From the NCBI RefSeq assembly GCF_031583065.1, contig NZ_CP134053.1, positions 1,612,001 to 1,676,000 of the forward strand: a stretch of 64,000 bases of DNA. Direction: 5' to 3'. The first letter of the stretch is position 1, and every line of letters starts with the position of its first letter. The DNA is from Streptomyces sp. CGMCC 4.7035. Its GTDB lineage: Bacteria; Actinomycetota; Actinomycetes; Streptomycetales; Streptomycetaceae. This document shows positions 31,219-40,147 of this stretch, piece after piece. The notes under the pieces were generated by a model. The model saw only the letters and a program-made list of their open reading frames with translations, did not search any database and was not told the origin of the DNA. A program made the translations under genes and the position numbers.

Positions 31219-32001
31219 CTATACGGCTACGGGGGTGGAGTCGGCCGGTGCCGGGCCGCGGCCGGTGATCGCGAGGAACGTGTCCTGGAGCGTCGCGTCG
31301 ATCGAGCCGCCGTACTCCAGCTTCAGGGCGCCCGGCGTGCCTTCCGCGACCACGATCCCTTGGTCCACGATCACGAGTCGGTCGGCGAGCGCGTCCGCCT
31401 CGTCGAGGTAGTGCGTGGTGAGGAAGACCGTGGTGCCGTACTCGTCGCGCAGACGCCGTACGAGGTCCCAGAGGTCGGCCCGGCTGCCGGGGTCCAGGCC
31501 CGTCGTCGGCTCGTCGAGGAAGAGCACTTGCGGCCGGTGCGTGAGCCCCATCGCGATGTCGAGCCGCCTGCGCTGGCCGCCGGAGAGCGCCGCCGTTTTG
31601 CGGTCGAGGAGGTCGGTGAGGTCCAGGGCCTGCGCCAATTCCTTGGTGCGGTCGGTGGCCTGGGGTTTCGTCAGACGGTAGAGCCGTCCCTGGGTGACGA
31701 GTTCCTCCCGCACGGTCACGTGCGGGTCCACGCCGCCGGACTGGGCGACGTAGCCGCAGGCGCGGCGCACGCCGAGCGGGTCGGTGGCGAGGTCGCAGCC
31801 CGCGACCGTGGCCGTGCCACCGGTGGGTTTCAGCAGGGTGGTGAGCATCCGGAGGGTGGTCGTCTTGCCGGCGCCGTTCGGGCCGAGGAAGCCGAGGATC
31901 TCGCCCTCCCGGACGGTCAGGTCGATGCCCCGCACCGCCTCCACCGGGCCCCGTTTCGTCCGGAAGGTACGGGCCAGACCGGCCGTACTGATGATGGTCA
32001 T
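31219..32001 (-). CDS. ABC exporter ATP-binding protein (DrrA-like)
   Basis: 260 residues. Walker A FLGPNGAGKTTTLRML, signature LSGGQRRRLDIAMGL, Walker B VLFLDEPTTGLDP, switch histidine in TTHYLDEAD. The C-terminal GS-rich DrrA tail is short. ATG at 32001 (MTIISTAGLARTF) was chosen. Divergent from a TetR gene across an inverted repeat, so likely repressed by that protein. Confidence 0.93.
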   Translation of the reverse strand: MTIISTAGLARTFRTKRGPVEAVRGIDLTVREGEILGFLGPNGAGKTTTLRMLTTLLKPTGGTATVAGCDLATDPLGVRRACGYVAQSGGVDPHVTVREELVTQGRLYRLTKPQATDRTKELAQALDLTDLLDRKTAALSGGQRRRLDIAMGLTHRPQVLFLDEPTTGLDPGSRADLWDLVRRLRDEYGTTVFLTTHYLDEADALADRLVIVDQGIVVAEGTPGALKLEYGGSIDATLQDTFLAITGRGPAPADSTPVAV

Positions 32002-32022
32002 GCCGTCCAGAAAAACAGAGTC

Positions 32023-32055
32023 CCTGAAATTTTGCAATGACCCCAAAGTTTCAGG
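32023..32055. promoter_or_regulatory. Inverted repeat between exporter and TetR gene
   Basis: CCTGAAA.TTTTG (32023) faces CAAAG.TTTCAGG (to 32055) around a short centre; 11 of 13 positions pair. It lies 22 bases before the exporter start and 27 before the TetR start, the usual place for a shared TetR-family operator. Confidence 0.7.
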
Positions 32056-32081
32056 AGGTCCATCGAAGTTAGGATCAGGGC

Positions 32082-32723
32082 ATGGCTGAGGGGCTCAGGG
32101 AGCGGAAGAAGCGGCAGACCAGGCAGTACATCTCGGATGTCGCCACGGGCCTGTTCCTCGAACGCGGCTTCGACGCGGTGACGGTCGCGGAGGTCGCCGA
32201 GGCGGCCGACGTCTCCGTCAACACCGTCTACAACTACTTCCCCGCCAAGGAGGACCTCTTCCTCGACCGCTCCCGGGGTGTCGTCGACCGGCTCGCCCGC
32301 TGGGTGCGGGGGCGCGGGAAGGGTGAGTCGGCCGCCGTCGCCGTCCTGCGCGAACTGCGTGACGAGGTCCAGGCGGTGTCGCCCAGGTTGGGGCTGATGG
32401 AGGGTTATGCCCGTTTCATGAAGGTCATTCATGACGCACCCGCCCTCCGCTCCCGCCTGTGGGCGATCGGGCAGGAGGTGCTCGACAACCTCGACCAGGC
32501 ACTGCGTGAGGAGACCGGCGCACCCGCCGACGACCCGCTGCCCACCCTGATCGCCGGTCAGATCAACTGGGTCCACCAGACCGTCATGGCCGCCATCGGC
32601 CGGGAGATGATGGCCGGGCGCAATCCGGACGAAGTGTCACGCGAGGTGCTCGTGCTTCTCGACGACATGGAGGAGCTGTTGAGCGAGAAGGTGCTCAACT
32701 ACGCCGCCCGGGCGGCGGAATGA
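32082..32723 (+). CDS. TetR-family regulator of the adjacent exporter
   Basis: 213 residues. N-terminal TetR HTH: RQYISDVATGLFLERGFDAVTVAEVAEAADVSVNTVYNYFPAKEDLF. The C-terminal ligand domain is family-specific. Divergent from the DrrAB-type genes with a shared inverted repeat, so autoregulation and control of export are inferred. Confidence 0.9.
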   Translation: MAEGLRERKKRQTRQYISDVATGLFLERGFDAVTVAEVAEAADVSVNTVYNYFPAKEDLFLDRSRGVVDRLARWVRGRGKGESAAVAVLRELRDEVQAVSPRLGLMEGYARFMKVIHDAPALRSRLWAIGQEVLDNLDQALREETGAPADDPLPTLIAGQINWVHQTVMAAIGREMMAGRNPDEVSREVLVLLDDMEELLSEKVLNYAARAAE

Positions 32724-32882
32724 AGAGCGCCGGTGCGGTGCCGGTGAGCCGCGCCATGACGACGTGACGCGCATCTCAGCCTGTGAGACGTGACACGGGT
32801 TACTAAGCGCTCACACCGGCCCTCACGGGCGCTAGGGTCCGGCCGAGAGGCATACACGACCAGCGCGCAGGGGAGTCGCACA

Positions 32883-33731
32883 GTGGCACGGAAGCTTGCC
32901 GTCATCGGGGCCGGACTCATGGGTTCCGGCATTGCCCAGGTATCGGCCCAGGCCGGCTGGGACGTCGTCCTGCGTGACGTCACCGACGAGGCGCTGACCC
33001 GTGGCACGGACGCCATCAAGGCCTCGTACGACAAGTTCGTGAGCAAGGGCAAGCTGGAGGCGCACGACGCCGAGGCGGCGCTCGCCCGCATCACGGCGAC
33101 CACCGACCTCGACGCCGCCGCCGACGCGGACGTAGTCGTCGAGGCCGTCTTCGAGAAGCTGGAGGTCAAGCACGAGATCTTCCGGACGCTCGACAAGATC
33201 GTGCGCGAGGACACCGTGCTGGCGTCCAACACCTCCGCCATCCCGATCACCAAGATCGCGGCGGCCACCGAGCACCCGGAGCGGGTCGTCGGCGTGCACT
33301 TCTTCTCGCCGGTGCCGATGATGCAGCTCGTCGAGCTGGTCCGCGGCTACAAGACGAGCGACGAAACCCTCGCCACCGCCCGTGCGTTCGCCGAGTCCGT
33401 CGGCAAGACCTGCATCGTCGTCAACCGCGACGTCGCCGGTTTCGTCACCACCCGTCTCATCTCGGCGCTCGTCGTCGAGGCGACCAAGCTGTACGAGTCG
33501 GGCGTGGCCACCGCGGAGGACATCGACCTCGCCTGCAAGCTGGGCTTCGGTCACGCGATGGGACCGCTGGCCACCGCCGACCTCACCGGCGTCGACATCC
33601 TGCTGCACGCCACCAGCAACATCTACACCGAGTCCCAGGACGAGAAGTTCGCGCCGCCGGAGCTGATGCGCCGGATGGTGGACGCCGGTGACATCGGCCG
33701 CAAGAGCGGGCAGGGCTTCTACAGCTACTGA
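32883..33731 (+). CDS. 3-hydroxybutyryl-CoA dehydrogenase
   Basis: 282 residues. NAD(P) Rossmann loop VIGAGLMGSGIAQVSAQ at the N-terminus; catalytic histidine in HFFSPVPMMQLVELV; Ser/Asn site SNTSAIPI; C-terminal GFGHAMGPLATADLTGVDI and GRKSGQGFYSY. Interconverts acetoacetyl-CoA and 3-hydroxybutyryl-CoA, feeding crotonyl-CoA and so the C4-CoA pool used by ICM. GTG at 32883 has AGGGGAG upstream. TAGGGT near 32833 may be its -10. Confidence 0.92.
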   Translation: MARKLAVIGAGLMGSGIAQVSAQAGWDVVLRDVTDEALTRGTDAIKASYDKFVSKGKLEAHDAEAALARITATTDLDAAADADVVVEAVFEKLEVKHEIFRTLDKIVREDTVLASNTSAIPITKIAAATEHPERVVGVHFFSPVPMMQLVELVRGYKTSDETLATARAFAESVGKTCIVVNRDVAGFVTTRLISALVVEATKLYESGVATAEDIDLACKLGFGHAMGPLATADLTGVDILLHATSNIYTESQDEKFAPPELMRRMVDAGDIGRKSGQGFYSY

Positions 33732-33884
33732 AACCGCACGCACCCCCGAGGTGTCACCTCATGGGGTGAATTCGGTATCGGTTCGCTTACAGACGGCAAC
33801 CTTGCCGCCCTCCGGACAGTCAGAGGTTGTCAGAGGTTGCACAACCAACGTGGGGTACGAACGACGCACTCTCGGGGAGCGCAT

Positions 33885-34208
33885 ATGCACATCAGGGGCG
33901 ACCACGCCGAGCTGGTCGTCGGGGGCCGCCTCGACGTCCGCAGCGCGGCGGACGCCCGTACGGTCCTGCACTCGGCCGTCGACGACGGCGTCGGCGACCT
34001 GGTGCTCGACCTGTCCGAACTGGACTCCTGGGACGCCACCGGGCTCGGGGTGATCATGGGGGCCCACCGACGGGCCGGGCGGTGCGGCCGACGGCTGGTG
34101 CTGCGCGGCGTGCCACCCCAGATGCAGCGCCTGCTGGTGGCCACGCGGCTGCACCGGATCCTGGCCATCGAGGGCGGTATCGGGGTGGAGTCGCTGCCCC
34201 GCGTGTGA
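33885..34208 (+). CDS. STAS-domain anti-sigma factor antagonist-like protein
   Basis: 107 residues: ELVVGGRLDVRSAADARTVLHSAV..LVLDLSELDSWDATGLGVIMGAHRRA..RLVLRGVPPQMQRLL. The usual phosphorylation site DSxG reads DATGLG here, so threonine takes the serine position. Such proteins release sigma factors from anti-sigma kinases. No kinase or sigma gene is adjacent. The next gene codes for a membrane-tethered P-loop protein. GGGGAG precedes ATG 33885. Confidence 0.85.
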   Translation: MHIRGDHAELVVGGRLDVRSAADARTVLHSAVDDGVGDLVLDLSELDSWDATGLGVIMGAHRRAGRCGRRLVLRGVPPQMQRLLVATRLHRILAIEGGIGVESLPRV

Positions 34209-34461
34209 CCGGTCGGGGGGCGGGGCGCGGCGTCACACGAGCGAACGCCGACGAAACGCACGTCGCGCACAATCCTCACGACACTGTGACGTCTCGGACG
34301 GCGCGGTACCCCGGCTTGTCAGAGATACTGTGCGAAGGTTTAGGGTTCGGCTGCCCGCCGCCCGACACCCTCGAGCGGGCACCGGACCAGAAGCGACAGC
34401 GCAGTGTGCAGCAAGGCCGGGAGGGGCTCAGGCACACGACGCTTTTGGGGGGCTAGGACCT

Positions 34462-37008
34462 ATGGACCCGAACAACCCGGGACCCGAGGAGTACGGCCAC
34501 GACGGTGACGGTGAGACGCCGCGCCAGCGCCCGCCGCGGGACCCCATCACACCTGACTTCGGACATCCGACGCCGGCACTCGCCCGCACCGTCCAGCTCG
34601 TCTCGGGCGACTTCCTGCTCACCGTCAACCCCGTCGACGGCAGCGAGATAGAGGTCTGCCCGCCGGGGGAGCGCCCCGCGCGGCCGGTGAAGTACACCGC
34701 CGCCGAGCGGGCCGAGCTCGCCCGCGCCGCCCGGCCGCCCGTCCCGCCCGGGGCCGCGCAGCCGCGGCTGCCGCTCCTGGAGCGCCAGGAGGAGCGTGAG
34801 CGGCTCGTACGGCTCCTCGCGCGCGGCCGCTCGGTCCGACTGACCGGACCCGCCGGTTCCGGCCGTACCGCGCTCCTTGACGTCGTCGCCGAGGACTGCG
34901 CGGACCTCGCGCCCGACGGCGTCGTCCGCCTCTCGGGCTACCGGCGCACCGCGAGCGACCTCCTCCACGACCTCTTCGCCGCCGTCCACAAGGCGCCCCT
35001 GTACCGCCCCGAACGGGACGAACTGCTCCAGTACGTCCACGAGATCGGCGCCGTCGTCGTCCTCGACGACCTGGAGTTCGGCGGCAGCGGGCTCGACGAA
35101 CTGCTCGACGCGACCCCCGAGTGCGCCTTCCTGCTCTCCGCCACGCCCGACGTGCCCGCGCCCTCCGCCGACTCGCGTGTCGAAGAGGTCTTCCTCGGCG
35201 GACTCGACCGCGCCGGCGGCCTCGAACTCCTCGAGCGCGCCGCCGGTCGCGAGCTCACCGACGACGAGGCGAACTGGGCGGGCGACCTGTGGTTCGAGTC
35301 CGAGGGTCTGCCCCTGCGCTTCATGCAGGCCGGTGCGCTGCTGCGGCAGCGTGACCGGCGGCGGGCCGACGAGGGCGCCGTCGACGAGTTCGGCGTCTTC
35401 GAGAGTGTCCCCCTGGACGTCCCCGTGGACGCGCCCTTCGGCGCCGAGGACGAGAACGACGTACCGCTGCCGTCGCTCGCGGAGGCCGCCGCGCCCGCAC
35501 CGCTGCTCGCCGCCCGGCTGAGCGCGTCGGCGCGCGACACCCTCAAGTTCGCGGTCGCGCTCGGCGGCGAGGTGCCCCACCAGACGCATCTGCCGGCCCT
35601 CGTGGACGACACCCATGCGGACGCGGCGCTTGCCGAGCTCGTCGGCTGTGCGCTGGTCACCCCGGTCGGCTCCCACTACCGGCTCGCGGCCGGGGTTCTG
35701 GCCCAGCTGGAGGCCGCCGGGTACACGACCGGCGCGGCGGAGTACGTGCTCAAGGCCGCCCAGCACTACGCCTGGTGGGCCGGGCATCCCTCGGTCACAC
35801 CGGACAGGGTCTCGGCGGAGGCCGACGCCGTGCTGGCCGCGCTGACCGCCCTGGTGCCGCTCAGTTCCCCCGAGCTCTCGCCCACGCCCGAGCAGGGGGA
35901 ACCCTCGTCGGCCGTGGAGGACGAGGAGAACCCGGCCGTACGACTGGCCCGGCAGGCCGCGCCCGCGTTCGCCGCGGGCCTCGACTGGAGCGCCTGGGAG
36001 CGGGCGCTGCGGACCGGTGCCGAGGCGTCCAGGCTCGCCGGAGAGGTCGGCGAACAGGCCTACTTCCACCACGAGTTGGGCATACTCGCGCTCTGCGGCG
36101 GGCAGCTCGACCGGGCCCGCACCGAGCTGGAGGCGTCCATCGGGCTGCGCGGCGCGCTCGCCGACAAGCGCGGCACGGTCGCCGGACGGCGCGCCCTCGC
36201 CCTGGTCGCCGACCGCTCCGGTGCCACGCCGCCCGGCGGGCGTACGGCGGCGGGCGAGGAGGTGCCGGACGCGCGGCAGGAGGAATCGGCGTCGCCGCCC
36301 GGTGGCGTACGGGCCGGCTTCGGGCTGCCCGCTCCGATCGGTGACACGTCGACGCTGGTCACGTACCAGGCCGTGGCCGAGCCGGCGCGCAAGGCCGGTG
36401 GCGTCCGGAACATGGTCCTGGGCACCCGGCGCAATCTGGTGGCCGCGGGCGCGGGGGCGGCGCTGGCCGCCCTGCTCGGCACGGTCGTGACCCTCGGCAT
36501 GACCTCGAACAACAGCGACAACACCCCGTCCGACGACGTCCGCGTGGGTCCCTCGGCGAGCCAGGACGCGAACGACGGCAGCCTCGGCGCGGACAAGGCG
36601 GACACGGGCGGCAGCGGAGGCGGTTCGGGCGGGGCAGCCGCCCCGACGCCGAGCAGCACGGGCGGTGTGCCGTCGGACGGTCCCACGGGCACGCGGGGGA
36701 CGACTCCGTCGAAGTCGCCGACGAAGCCCGCGCCCACGTCGTCCACGCCGAAGCCGTCGTCGTCCACGCCGAAGCCGTCGTCGTCCACGCCGAAGCCGCC
36801 GTCGTCCTCGACGAAGCCGCCGAGCCCCACGCCGACGCAGACCGTGACGCCGACGCAGACCGCGACGCCGACGGACACCCCGAGCACCTCCGACTCGGCC
36901 AGCGGCCCGGCCTCCTCCAGCGCCCCCGCCACGACGACCGGCTCGGCGAGCGCACCGGCGAGCAGCACCGGTTCGGGAACGCCGAGCGGTTCGGGCTCGG
37001 TGATCTGA
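34462..37008 (+). CDS. Membrane-anchored P-loop (AAA/NB-ARC-like) protein with Ser/Thr/Pro-rich tail
   Basis: 848 residues. A short N-terminal region (LARTVQLVSGDFLLTVNPVDGSEIEVCPPG) is followed by an NTPase domain: Walker A GPAGSGRTALLD (about 134-145) and Walker B IGAVVVLDDLEFGG (about 195-205). Next is a helical, TPR-like stretch (about 470-600). One membrane helix (NLVAAGAGAALAALLGTVVTL, about 656-676) precedes about 165 residues of Gly/Ser/Pro/Thr-rich sequence with SSTPKP repeats, presumably outside the membrane. The layout recalls signal-transduction ATPases, but the partner is unknown. Residues about 468-483 derive from a repeat. AGGA precedes ATG 34462. Confidence 0.75.
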   Translation: MDPNNPGPEEYGHDGDGETPRQRPPRDPITPDFGHPTPALARTVQLVSGDFLLTVNPVDGSEIEVCPPGERPARPVKYTAAERAELARAARPPVPPGAAQPRLPLLERQEERERLVRLLARGRSVRLTGPAGSGRTALLDVVAEDCADLAPDGVVRLSGYRRTASDLLHDLFAAVHKAPLYRPERDELLQYVHEIGAVVVLDDLEFGGSGLDELLDATPECAFLLSATPDVPAPSADSRVEEVFLGGLDRAGGLELLERAAGRELTDDEANWAGDLWFESEGLPLRFMQAGALLRQRDRRRADEGAVDEFGVFESVPLDVPVDAPFGAEDENDVPLPSLAEAAAPAPLLAARLSASARDTLKFAVALGGEVPHQTHLPALVDDTHADAALAELVGCALVTPVGSHYRLAAGVLAQLEAAGYTTGAAEYVLKAAQHYAWWAGHPSVTPDRVSAEADAVLAALTALVPLSSPELSPTPEQGEPSSAVEDEENPAVRLARQAAPAFAAGLDWSAWERALRTGAEASRLAGEVGEQAYFHHELGILALCGGQLDRARTELEASIGLRGALADKRGTVAGRRALALVADRSGATPPGGRTAAGEEVPDARQEESASPPGGVRAGFGLPAPIGDTSTLVTYQAVAEPARKAGGVRNMVLGTRRNLVAAGAGAALAALLGTVVTLGMTSNNSDNTPSDDVRVGPSASQDANDGSLGADKADTGGSGGGSGGAAAPTPSSTGGVPSDGPTGTRGTTPSKSPTKPAPTSSTPKPSSSTPKPSSSTPKPPSSSTKPPSPTPTQTVTPTQTATPTDTPSTSDSASGPASSSAPATTTGSASAPASSTGSGTPSGSGSVI
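35865..35909 (+). repeat. Diverged REP-45 copy inside the P-loop protein gene
   Basis: TTCCCCCGAGCTCTCG, a changed centre, CCGAGCAGGGGG and a tail ending in CGTC line up with REP-45 over exactly 45 bases with about three-quarters identity. The 45 bases equal 15 codons, so the reading frame is kept and reads SSPELSPTPEQGEPSS. Confidence 0.65.
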
Positions 37009-37018
37009 GGTCCCTGTC

Positions 37019-37065
37019 GACGCACGAGGGCCGGGTCCGCTGTCCGGACCCGGCCCTCGTGCGTC
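37019..37065. terminator. Bidirectional terminator between P-loop gene and nucS
   Basis: A perfect 21-base stem (37019-37039 with 37045-37065) around CTGTC. It serves the plus-strand gene ending at 37008 and the minus-strand nucS ending at 37111. A doubled GTACCGCCTGTC follows, between the stem and the nucS stop. Confidence 0.9.
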
Positions 37066-37110
37066 GTAGTACCGCCTGTCTACGGCTGTCTGTACCGCCT
37101 GTCCGCGGCG

Positions 37111-37782
37111 TCAGAACAACCGCAGCTTGTCGTCCTCGATGCCGCGCAGCGCGTCGTAGTCCAGGACCTGGCAGCCGATCCCGCGGTCCGTGGCGAGGAC
37201 GCGCGCCTGCGGCTTGATCTCCTGGGCCGCGAAGATGCCGCGGACCGGGGCGAGATGCGGGTCGCGGTTCAGGAGCTCCAGGTAACGCGTGAGCTGTTCC
37301 ACGCCGTCGATCTCACCGCGCCGCTTGATCTCCACCGCGACCGTCGCGCCCTCGGCGTCCCGGCACAGGATGTCGACCGGGCCGATCGCCGTCATGTACT
37401 CGCGGCGGATGAGCGTGTAGCCCTCGCCGAGCGTCTCGATGCGGTCGGCGAGCAGTTCCTGGAGGTGTGCTTCCACGCCGTCCTTGATCAGCCCCGGGTC
37501 CACGCCGAGTTCGTGCGAGGAGTCGTGGAGGATCTCCTCCATCGTGATGATCAGTTTCTCGCCTGCTTTGTTGATGACGGTCCAGACGCCTTCCTCGTCG
37601 CCCGAACCCTCCTTGAGCGTGCAGGGCGGCGACATCCAGTTGAGGGGCTTGTAGGCCCGGTCGTCGGCGTGGATCGAGACGCTGCCGTCCGCCTTCACCA
37701 GGATCAGACGGGGCGCGGAGGGAAGGTGTGCGGTGAGACGGCCCGCGTAGTCGACGGAGCACCGGGCAATGACGAGACGCAT
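37111..37782 (-). CDS. nucS: Mismatch-specific endonuclease NucS/EndoMS
   Basis: 223 residues. Cuts mismatched DNA in the non-canonical mismatch repair of actinobacteria and archaea, which lack MutS/MutL. N-terminal dimerisation domain and C-terminal RecB-like nuclease with GPVDILCRD...[22 protein letters not shown] (D-ExK catalytic set plus the QxxxY motif). The C-terminal DKLRLF is the sliding-clamp binding peptide. ATG at 37782 lacks a ribosome-binding site. TAGCGT lies 8 bases upstream, which suggests a leaderless transcript. Confidence 0.93.
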   Translation of the reverse strand: MRLVIARCSVDYAGRLTAHLPSAPRLILVKADGSVSIHADDRAYKPLNWMSPPCTLKEGSGDEEGVWTVINKAGEKLIITMEEILHDSSHELGVDPGLIKDGVEAHLQELLADRIETLGEGYTLIRREYMTAIGPVDILCRDAEGATVAVEIKRRGEIDGVEQLTRYLELLNRDPHLAPVRGIFAAQEIKPQARVLATDRGIGCQVLDYDALRGIEDDKLRLF

Positions 37783-37990
37783 GGTCGGCAACGCTACTCG
37801 ACGCGATGGCCCCAACGCGATTCGCCCTCGAAAGGGTTCCAAGATCCTCCCTTTCTTCCCGGGATGCCCCCGTTCATCAATGGCTGGTTGTGTGCCTACT
37901 GGGAACTCGCTGTCTTCGCATTTTCCTGGTGCCGTCACCGGCCGTTGCCTACCGTAGTAAACGGGAGGTCGTGAGGTGTGTACTCAGCGT

Positions 37991-38006
37991 GTTCGGTATA
38001 GCGAAC
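37991..38006 (+). promoter_or_regulatory. Inverted repeat over a -10-like box
   Basis: GTTCG-GTATAG-CGAAC lies 53 bases before the SCO5389-family gene, with TATAGC as a possible -10. A second small inverted repeat, ACCCC / GGGGT, follows at about 38027-38044. An operator is plausible but unproven. Confidence 0.4.
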
Positions 38007-38058
38007 TCCCTGCCCTGTCCATCAACCCCTGTTGTTCCGGGGTGCGAGAGGAGAACCC

Positions 38059-38451
38059 ATGTCGCTCGACGTCTCACCGGCCCTACTCGAACAGGCCGAG
38101 CGAGGCGAGGTCGACGAAGCAGATTTCGTCGACTGCGTCCGGACCTCCCTGCCCTACGCGTGGGAGATGATCAGCTCCCTGGTGGCCCAGCTGAAGGTGG
38201 ACGGCGGCGCGTTCGCCGACAACCAGACGCCCCCGCCGGACGAGCAGGCACGTGGACAGCTGCTGCGTGCGCTCGCCAGCGACGCGATACGCGGGGCCCT
38301 GCAGCGGCACTTCGGCGTGCGCCTGGCTTTCCAGAACTGCCACCGGGTGGCGGTGTTCCCGCTGGACTCCTCAGTGGACGACACGCTGGCTCGTTTCACC
38401 TCGGTCCGCAGTCAGCTGCTCAACCAGTCGCCGGAACTGCGCGACTGCTGA
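38059..38451 (+). CDS. SCO5389-family protein
   Basis: 130 residues beginning MSLDVSPALLEQAERGEVDEADFVDCVRTSLPYAWE and containing AFADNQTPPPDEQARGQLLRALASDAIRGALQRHFG. Small, acidic, soluble and mostly helical. A conserved Streptomyces family named after its S. coelicolor member (from memory); I know no function. GAGAGGAGA precedes the ATG. A hairpin terminator follows. Confidence 0.8.
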   Translation: MSLDVSPALLEQAERGEVDEADFVDCVRTSLPYAWEMISSLVAQLKVDGGAFADNQTPPPDEQARGQLLRALASDAIRGALQRHFGVRLAFQNCHRVAVFPLDSSVDDTLARFTSVRSQLLNQSPELRDC

Positions 38452-38470
38452 CGCACGCGATGAACCACTG

Positions 38471-38516
38471 CTTGCCGCTCCGTACGCGGGAGGTGCATCT
38501 GTACCGGAGCGGCAAG
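38471..38516. terminator. Bidirectional hairpin between SCO5389-family and LLM genes
   Basis: CTTGCCGCTCCG and CGGAGCGGCAAG form a 12-base stem, extended by GTAC / GTAC. It lies between two convergent genes. Confidence 0.75.
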
Positions 38517-38557
38517 CTCCCGCCGGGAGCCCGGCCGACCGACCGAGCCCGGCGTAC

Positions 38558-39586
38558 TCAGCCGAGATGGGGGAGCACCTCGGCGCCCAGCCGCCGTACG
38601 TTCTCCTCCGTCGCCGCGAGGTCCCCGGAGCCCTCGACGAGCAGGGCGAAGCGCGCGATGCCGGTGCGCTCCGAGGTCGCCGCGAGCCGGTCGACGCACA
38701 GCCGGGGGGTGCCCACCGGGTGCAGCCCGCAGAGCAGTTCGGTGTACGCCAGTGGGTCCCGCATCGTGCGGGCCCGGCCGTCGACCGTCACATGCGCGTC
38801 GAGCCCCTGTTTCAGCCAGCCCGGCATCGCCTTCGTCAGCGACTCGACCGCGTCGCTGAGCCGGTCGGCGATCTGGCAGACGCCGGCCGAGACATGACCG
38901 GCGCCCGCGATCACCTCACCGCCGATGCCGGCCGCCCGCGCGTGCTGCCGCCACAGCGCGATCATTTCCGCCTTCTCCTCGTCGCCGACGTGCATGCCGA
39001 GCAGCATCGGCAACCCCCGCTCGGCCGCCAGCCGTACGCTCGCCGGTGAGGTGCACGCGACGACGACCTCGGGTCCCTCGGTGTCGGTGAGCGACTCCGA
39101 CGGCCTTGGGACGACCGGGACTTCACGGAAGCTGAATCGTTCCCCCGTGGCCGCGACCGACGGTTCGCGCAGCCAGCGCACCAGCAGATCGAGTGATTCC
39201 GGGAATCCCGTCTCGTACGCCCGTAGGCCCGCGCCGAAGACCTCCAGGTCCACCCACGGCCCGCCGCGGCCCACTCCGAGCGAGAAGCGCCCGCCCGAGG
39301 TGAGGTGCAGCAGCGCGGCCTGCTCGCCGAGCGCCACCGGGTGGGCCGTGGGCAGGACGCTCACCGCCGTGCCGACCCGGATCCGGCGGGTACGGCCCAG
39401 CAGGAAGGCCGCCAGCGTGATCGCCGACGGGCACGTCCCGTACGGCACGAAGTGGTGCTCGGCCAGCCACACTCCGTCAAGGCCCGCCTCCTCGGCGACC
39501 TCGGCCGACCGCACCGCGCGGTGCAGCGCCTCCCCCTGGCCCTGTCCGGGAAACTGGGCGGCCAGTACAAAACTACCTACGCGCAT
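38558..39586 (-). CDS. Luciferase-like monooxygenase (LLM class flavin-dependent oxidoreductase)
   Basis: 342 residues. RVGSFVLAAQFPGQGQGEALHRAVRSAEVAEEAGLDGVWLAEHHF is the typical first beta-alpha unit, LGVGRGGPWVDLEVFG the FMN-binding loop. Probably uses FMNH2 or F420; the substrate is unknown. ATG at 39586 follows AGGAAG. Divergent from the zinc-site gene. Confidence 0.88.
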   Translation of the reverse strand: MRVGSFVLAAQFPGQGQGEALHRAVRSAEVAEEAGLDGVWLAEHHFVPYGTCPSAITLAAFLLGRTRRIRVGTAVSVLPTAHPVALGEQAALLHLTSGGRFSLGVGRGGPWVDLEVFGAGLRAYETGFPESLDLLVRWLREPSVAATGERFSFREVPVVPRPSESLTDTEGPEVVVACTSPASVRLAAERGLPMLLGMHVGDEEKAEMIALWRQHARAAGIGGEVIAGAGHVSAGVCQIADRLSDAVESLTKAMPGWLKQGLDAHVTVDGRARTMRDPLAYTELLCGLHPVGTPRLCVDRLAATSERTGIARFALLVEGSGDLAATEENVRRLGAEVLPHLG

Positions 39587-39806
39587 CGCACTTCCTGCTT
39601 TCCTGGCTCCGACACGGAGCTCCCCCACCCGGCATAACTGCCTGACATGTGCCCAAGTCACGGCTGGACGGCGAGATTTGCGGATTGTCTGCAGAATGGC
39701 CCGATGGGAGGGTGATCTGTCAGGATTGGTGACGTACGCGTACCCGTAACGGCGCCGCGTAGGCTGGATTCGACCTGTGCCCCTGTATAGCCCCGTGAGG
39801 TGTCCT

Positions 39807-40139
39807 GTGTCCCCGCGTCGCAACCGACCCAAGGGCCCCGGCTCGTCCGGCCGGAGCGCGGACGACGACGACAGGTCCCGTTACGGCGGCTGGCAGTCCA
39901 GCGAGCGCTGGCAGGGCGAGGACTGGAACGTGCGCCATGTGGCGGGCGCGAGCGCCGAGGGCAAGACCTACCGCTGCCCCGGCTGCGACCAGTTGATCCC
40001 CTCGGGCGTCCCGCACGTGGTGGCCTGGCCCGACCACGCGGGCGTGGACGACCGCCGGCACTGGCACAAGGCGTGCTGGAACGCGAAGGACCGCCGCACC
40101 TCGCGGGTGCAGCGGTCCCGTAACGCGCCCAGATACTGA
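39807..40139 (+). CDS. Small basic protein with a Cys/His zinc site
   Basis: 110 residues. A disordered Arg/Asp/Ser-rich start is followed by YRCPGCDQLIPSGVPHVVAWP...RRHWHKACW, a CxxC...HxxxC set that should bind zinc. It resembles the conserved SCO5391-type small actinobacterial protein (from memory). No function can be assigned. GTG at 39807 was chosen (SPRRNRPKGPG). Ends 9 bases before the palindromic element. Confidence 0.7.
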   Translation: MSPRRNRPKGPGSSGRSADDDDRSRYGGWQSSERWQGEDWNVRHVAGASAEGKTYRCPGCDQLIPSGVPHVVAWPDHAGVDDRRHWHKACWNAKDRRTSRVQRSRNAPRY

Positions 40140-40147
40140 ACCCGGAC

